A stretch of DNA of 7,362 nt from Chloroflexota bacterium. Its GTDB lineage: Bacteria; Desulfobacterota; Desulfuromonadia; Desulfuromonadales; Geopsychrobacteraceae. The stretch lies in contig JADFVC010000217.1 in NCBI GenBank assembly GCA_015222355.1, positions 1 to 7,362 on the forward strand, given 5' to 3'. The number at the start of each line of letters is the position of its first letter. Positions within the stretch are counted from its first letter, which is position 1. Position numbers and translations under genes: made by a program. Shown in pieces: positions 6,310-7,362 of the stretch. The notes under the pieces are model-generated. The model worked only from the letters and a program-made list of their open reading frames with translations, did not search any database and had not been told where the DNA came from.

Positions 6310-6364
6310 TAAAAACAGGTTTTCATTTTATCAGGCCGGAGGTATCCCCTCTGGCCTGTTTTTA
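6310..6364. repeat. 10-base inverted repeat enclosing the terminator
   Basis: TAAAAACAGG (6310-6319) is the exact reverse complement of CCTGTTTTTA (6355-6364). The right copy contains the last stem bases and T-tract of the terminator, so the outer pairing competes with, or encloses, the terminator stem. On the opposite strand the outer repeat also ends in a T-run, which would make the site bidirectional. Confidence 0.55.
6332..6363 (+). terminator. Strong intrinsic terminator of the folK-tal operon
   Basis: CAGGCCGGAGG (6332-6342) pairs with CCTCTGGCCTG (6348-6358) as an 11-base stem with one G-T pair and a 5-base loop (TATCC), followed at once by five T (6359-6363) and ATT. It begins 30 bases after the transaldolase stop. 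A second, weaker hairpin, GGGC-ACTT-GCCC (6369-6380) with TTT after it, may act as a backup. Confidence 0.93.
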
Positions 6365-6451
6365 TTGGGGGCACTTGCCCTTTCTCCTGACCAAGATATA
6401 GTTTGCGCATCATCCTTCGACAATTATCTGACCTGTTGGTGGCCTGACCAC

Positions 6452-6481
6452 TTGACAATCTGCCATCAAATCAGGTATACG
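6452..6481 (+). promoter_or_regulatory. Possible sigma-70 promoter in the gap before sucC
   Basis: A perfect TTGACA (6452-6457), an 18-base spacer and TATACG (6476-6481; 4 of 6 matches, first four bases correct). The start would be near 6488, about 325 bases before sucC. It could be a distal sucC promoter or drive a short RNA. Confidence 0.35.
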
Positions 6482-6719
6482 CACCAATGTAGATATTCTC
6501 CGAGACTGTTGTTTCGATATTTTAGCGGAAAACTGCCGGAGAGCAGCACCTTTTTTTCAACCAGGCAAGGCTGTGGATGAAAGGTCACTAAGTGTCAGTA
6601 AATACGGGGTGCCAAAATCGTCCAGGCGATCAGAACAATCTTAAACACAAACAAATCAAACAAAAGCAACAAAGAAAAAAACAACCTGAGAATATGATAT
6701 ATAAAAATATGAAGTGATT

Positions 6720-6748
6720 TTGACAGGATTGATGTACCAGGCGAAAAT
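6720..6748 (+). promoter_or_regulatory. Sigma-70 promoter of sucC with A/T-rich upstream element
   Basis: Consensus TTGACA (6720-6725), a 17-base spacer and GAAAAT (6743-6748; 4 of 6 matches to TATAAT). Immediately upstream, 6691-6715 is almost wholly A and T, as in UP elements that bind the RNA polymerase alpha subunit. The predicted start is near 6755, giving a leader of about 58 bases. Confidence 0.6.
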
Positions 6749-6753
6749 GAACC

Positions 6754-6782
6754 TGATGATTTATTTGCAAAGAAAATCATTA
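6754..6782. promoter_or_regulatory. Imperfect dyad at the predicted sucC transcription start
   Basis: TGATGATTT (6754-6762) pairs with AAATCATTA (6774-6782), nine positions with one G-T pair, around a centre containing the palindrome TTTGCAAA (6764-6771). It begins at about +1 of the predicted transcript. It could be a repressor operator or a leader hairpin; the identity of any binding protein is unknown. Confidence 0.35.
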
Positions 6783-6812
6783 ACAACCAGACAAAAACAA
6801 GAAAGGTGAGCC

Positions 6813-7362
6813 ATGGATTTGCATGAATTTCAAGCTAAAGGCCTGCTCAGAAATTACGGCGTACCCGTTCCTGATGGTGGGGTTGCCTCCACTGCCAGTG
6901 ATGCTCTTCGCGTCGCAAAAGAACTGAAAGGCGATGCCTGGGTTATCAAAGCACAGGTGCATGCAGGTGGTCGTGGAAAAGCTGGCGGCGTAAAAATTGT
7001 CAAAACTTTCAGTGAGGTTTATGACGAAGCCTCTCATATGCTGGGGATGAAAATCATCACCAAGCAGACCGGTCCGGAAGGCAAGATTGTCCGCCGGACC
7101 CTGATAGAGAAAGCGACGGACATAAAGCAGGAAATTTATCTCAGCTTTCTTGTTGACCGTGACTCCGAACAACACATGATTATCGCCAGCTCTGAGGGCG
7201 GCGTGGACATTGAGGAAGTCGCAAAAAACAATCCTGACGCAATTATTAAAGAACGCATCAACCCGGTTACCGGGATGGGCCATTTTCTCGGCAGAAAAAT
7301 TGCGAAAAAAATCGGCCTTGACTCCAGTCTGCTGAATCAATTTGCCGATGTGGCAAACAAAC
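6813..7362 (+). CDS. sucC: Succinyl-CoA synthetase (ADP-forming) beta subunit, N-terminal part (3' end beyond the window)
   Basis: SucC with SucD interconverts succinyl-CoA and succinate with ATP formation in the TCA cycle (cytoplasm). The frame is open from the ATG at 6813 to the right edge: 183 complete codons of a protein normally near 388. It starts with MDLHEFQAKGLLRNYGVPVP, the typical SucC beginning (E. coli MNLHEYQAK), and has the ATP-grasp nucleotide site WVIKAQVHAGGRGKAGGVK (43-61) with Lys46 and the GRG loop at 53-55. Further conserved text: LIEKATDIKQEIYLSFLVDR (97-116), IASSEGGVDIEEVA (124-137) and the INPVTG region (149-154). AAGGTGAG lies just upstream of the ATG, and a sigma-70 promoter about 60 bases further. 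sucD would be expected to the right. A long minus-strand open frame over the same bases is a shadow. Confidence 0.97.
   Translation, partial: MDLHEFQAKGLLRNYGVPVPDGGVASTASDALRVAKELKGDAWVIKAQVHAGGRGKAGGVKIVKTFSEVYDEASHMLGMKIITKQTGPEGKIVRRTLIEKATDIKQEIYLSFLVDRDSEQHMIIASSEGGVDIEEVAKNNPDAIIKERINPVTGMGHFLGRKIAKKIGLDSSLLNQFADVANK

Larger units (their letters stand above)
6364..6812. other. Intergenic region between the tal terminator and sucC
   Basis: I see no protein gene here. The left half (to about 6590) has mixed composition, two copies of CCTGACCA (6386-6393, 6443-6450), the possible promoter at 6452-6481 and a weak hairpin CTGC-CGGAGA-GCAG (6533-6546) followed by seven T (6551-6557). The right half is strongly A+T-rich: by hand count 6601-6780 is about one third G+C, and 6641-6720 under one quarter, with an A/C-rich, nearly T- and G-free stretch around 6645-6686. 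The sucC promoter, its A/T-rich upstream element and leader dyad occupy the end. Confidence 0.7.

Noticed and set aside
6365..6580. Plus-strand open frame of 71 codons after the tal terminator
   Set aside because: It begins with a TTG immediately behind the terminator, has no ribosome site, and encodes no recognisable sequence.
6603..6618. TTGGCAC on the minus strand as a second sigma-54 promoter
   Set aside because: The -12 GC is missing at the required spacing (the bases there are ATTT), and no minus-strand gene follows.
6595..6786. Minus-strand hydrophobic open frame of 63 codons
   Set aside because: The hydrophobic look results from the A-rich plus strand (TTT and CTT codons in reverse). 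There is no ribosome site, and it overlaps the sucC promoter and leader.
6780..7340. Minus-strand open frame of 186 codons at the right edge
   Set aside because: It is the antisense shadow of sucC, whose plus-strand frame carries clear family motifs.

Overview
The window reads as ordinary chromosome of a motile Gram-negative anaerobe-type proteobacterium. The best guess is a Desulfuromonas/Geobacter-like member of the Desulfobacterota (former delta-proteobacteria). This rests on moderate evidence: moderately GC-rich genes with strong GGAGG ribosome sites, a flagellar rod operon led by a sigma-54 (-24/-12) promoter, a short subfamily 3B transaldolase, and a folK plus small Cys-rich YHS-like gene pair. 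There is no sign of phage, insertion sequence, CRISPR or recent transfer. Homology calls come from recognising motifs by eye, not from searches.

Left block (1-4155, all minus strand): a flagellar basal-body operon. Read in its own direction it starts at a sigma-54 promoter (4139-4155), then an exported 802-residue beta-domain plus TPR-solenoid protein (1687-4095), then flgB, flgC, fliE and the first 142 codons of fliF, which runs off the left edge. Gaps are 8 to 52 bases and no terminator was seen between genes, so these look like one transcript for proximal rod subunits (FlgB, FlgC), the rod/MS-ring adaptor (FliE) and the MS-ring itself (FliF). The unfamiliar member is the leading TPR protein. 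Its layout (signal peptide, AMIN-like beta domain, proline-rich linker, about 600 residues of helical repeats) suggests a periplasmic flagellar scaffold or assembly factor, possibly similar to Campylobacter PflA. This is the most interesting lead in the window.

Middle (4156-4857): an intergenic stretch with the promoter, a perfect 10-base palindrome that could be an activator site, and a repeat-like/terminator-like segment. Then comes a minus-strand VOC (glyoxalase-fold) gene (4405-4794) that lacks the usual metal ligands. A short divergent region separates it from folK.

Right-centre block (4818-6363, plus strand): folK (folate pathway HPPK), a small membrane-anchored Cys-rich protein whose start overlaps the folK stop, and a transaldolase, ending in a strong intrinsic terminator. 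The folK promoter is placed so close to the ATG, with no Shine-Dalgarno, that a leaderless mRNA is likely.

Right edge (6364-7362): about 450 bases without a protein gene, strongly A+T-rich in the second half. It holds a possible small-RNA unit, a consensus-like sigma-70 promoter with an A/T-rich upstream element, and an imperfect dyad at the predicted transcription start. These precede sucC (succinyl-CoA synthetase beta subunit), which is cut off by the right edge after 183 codons.
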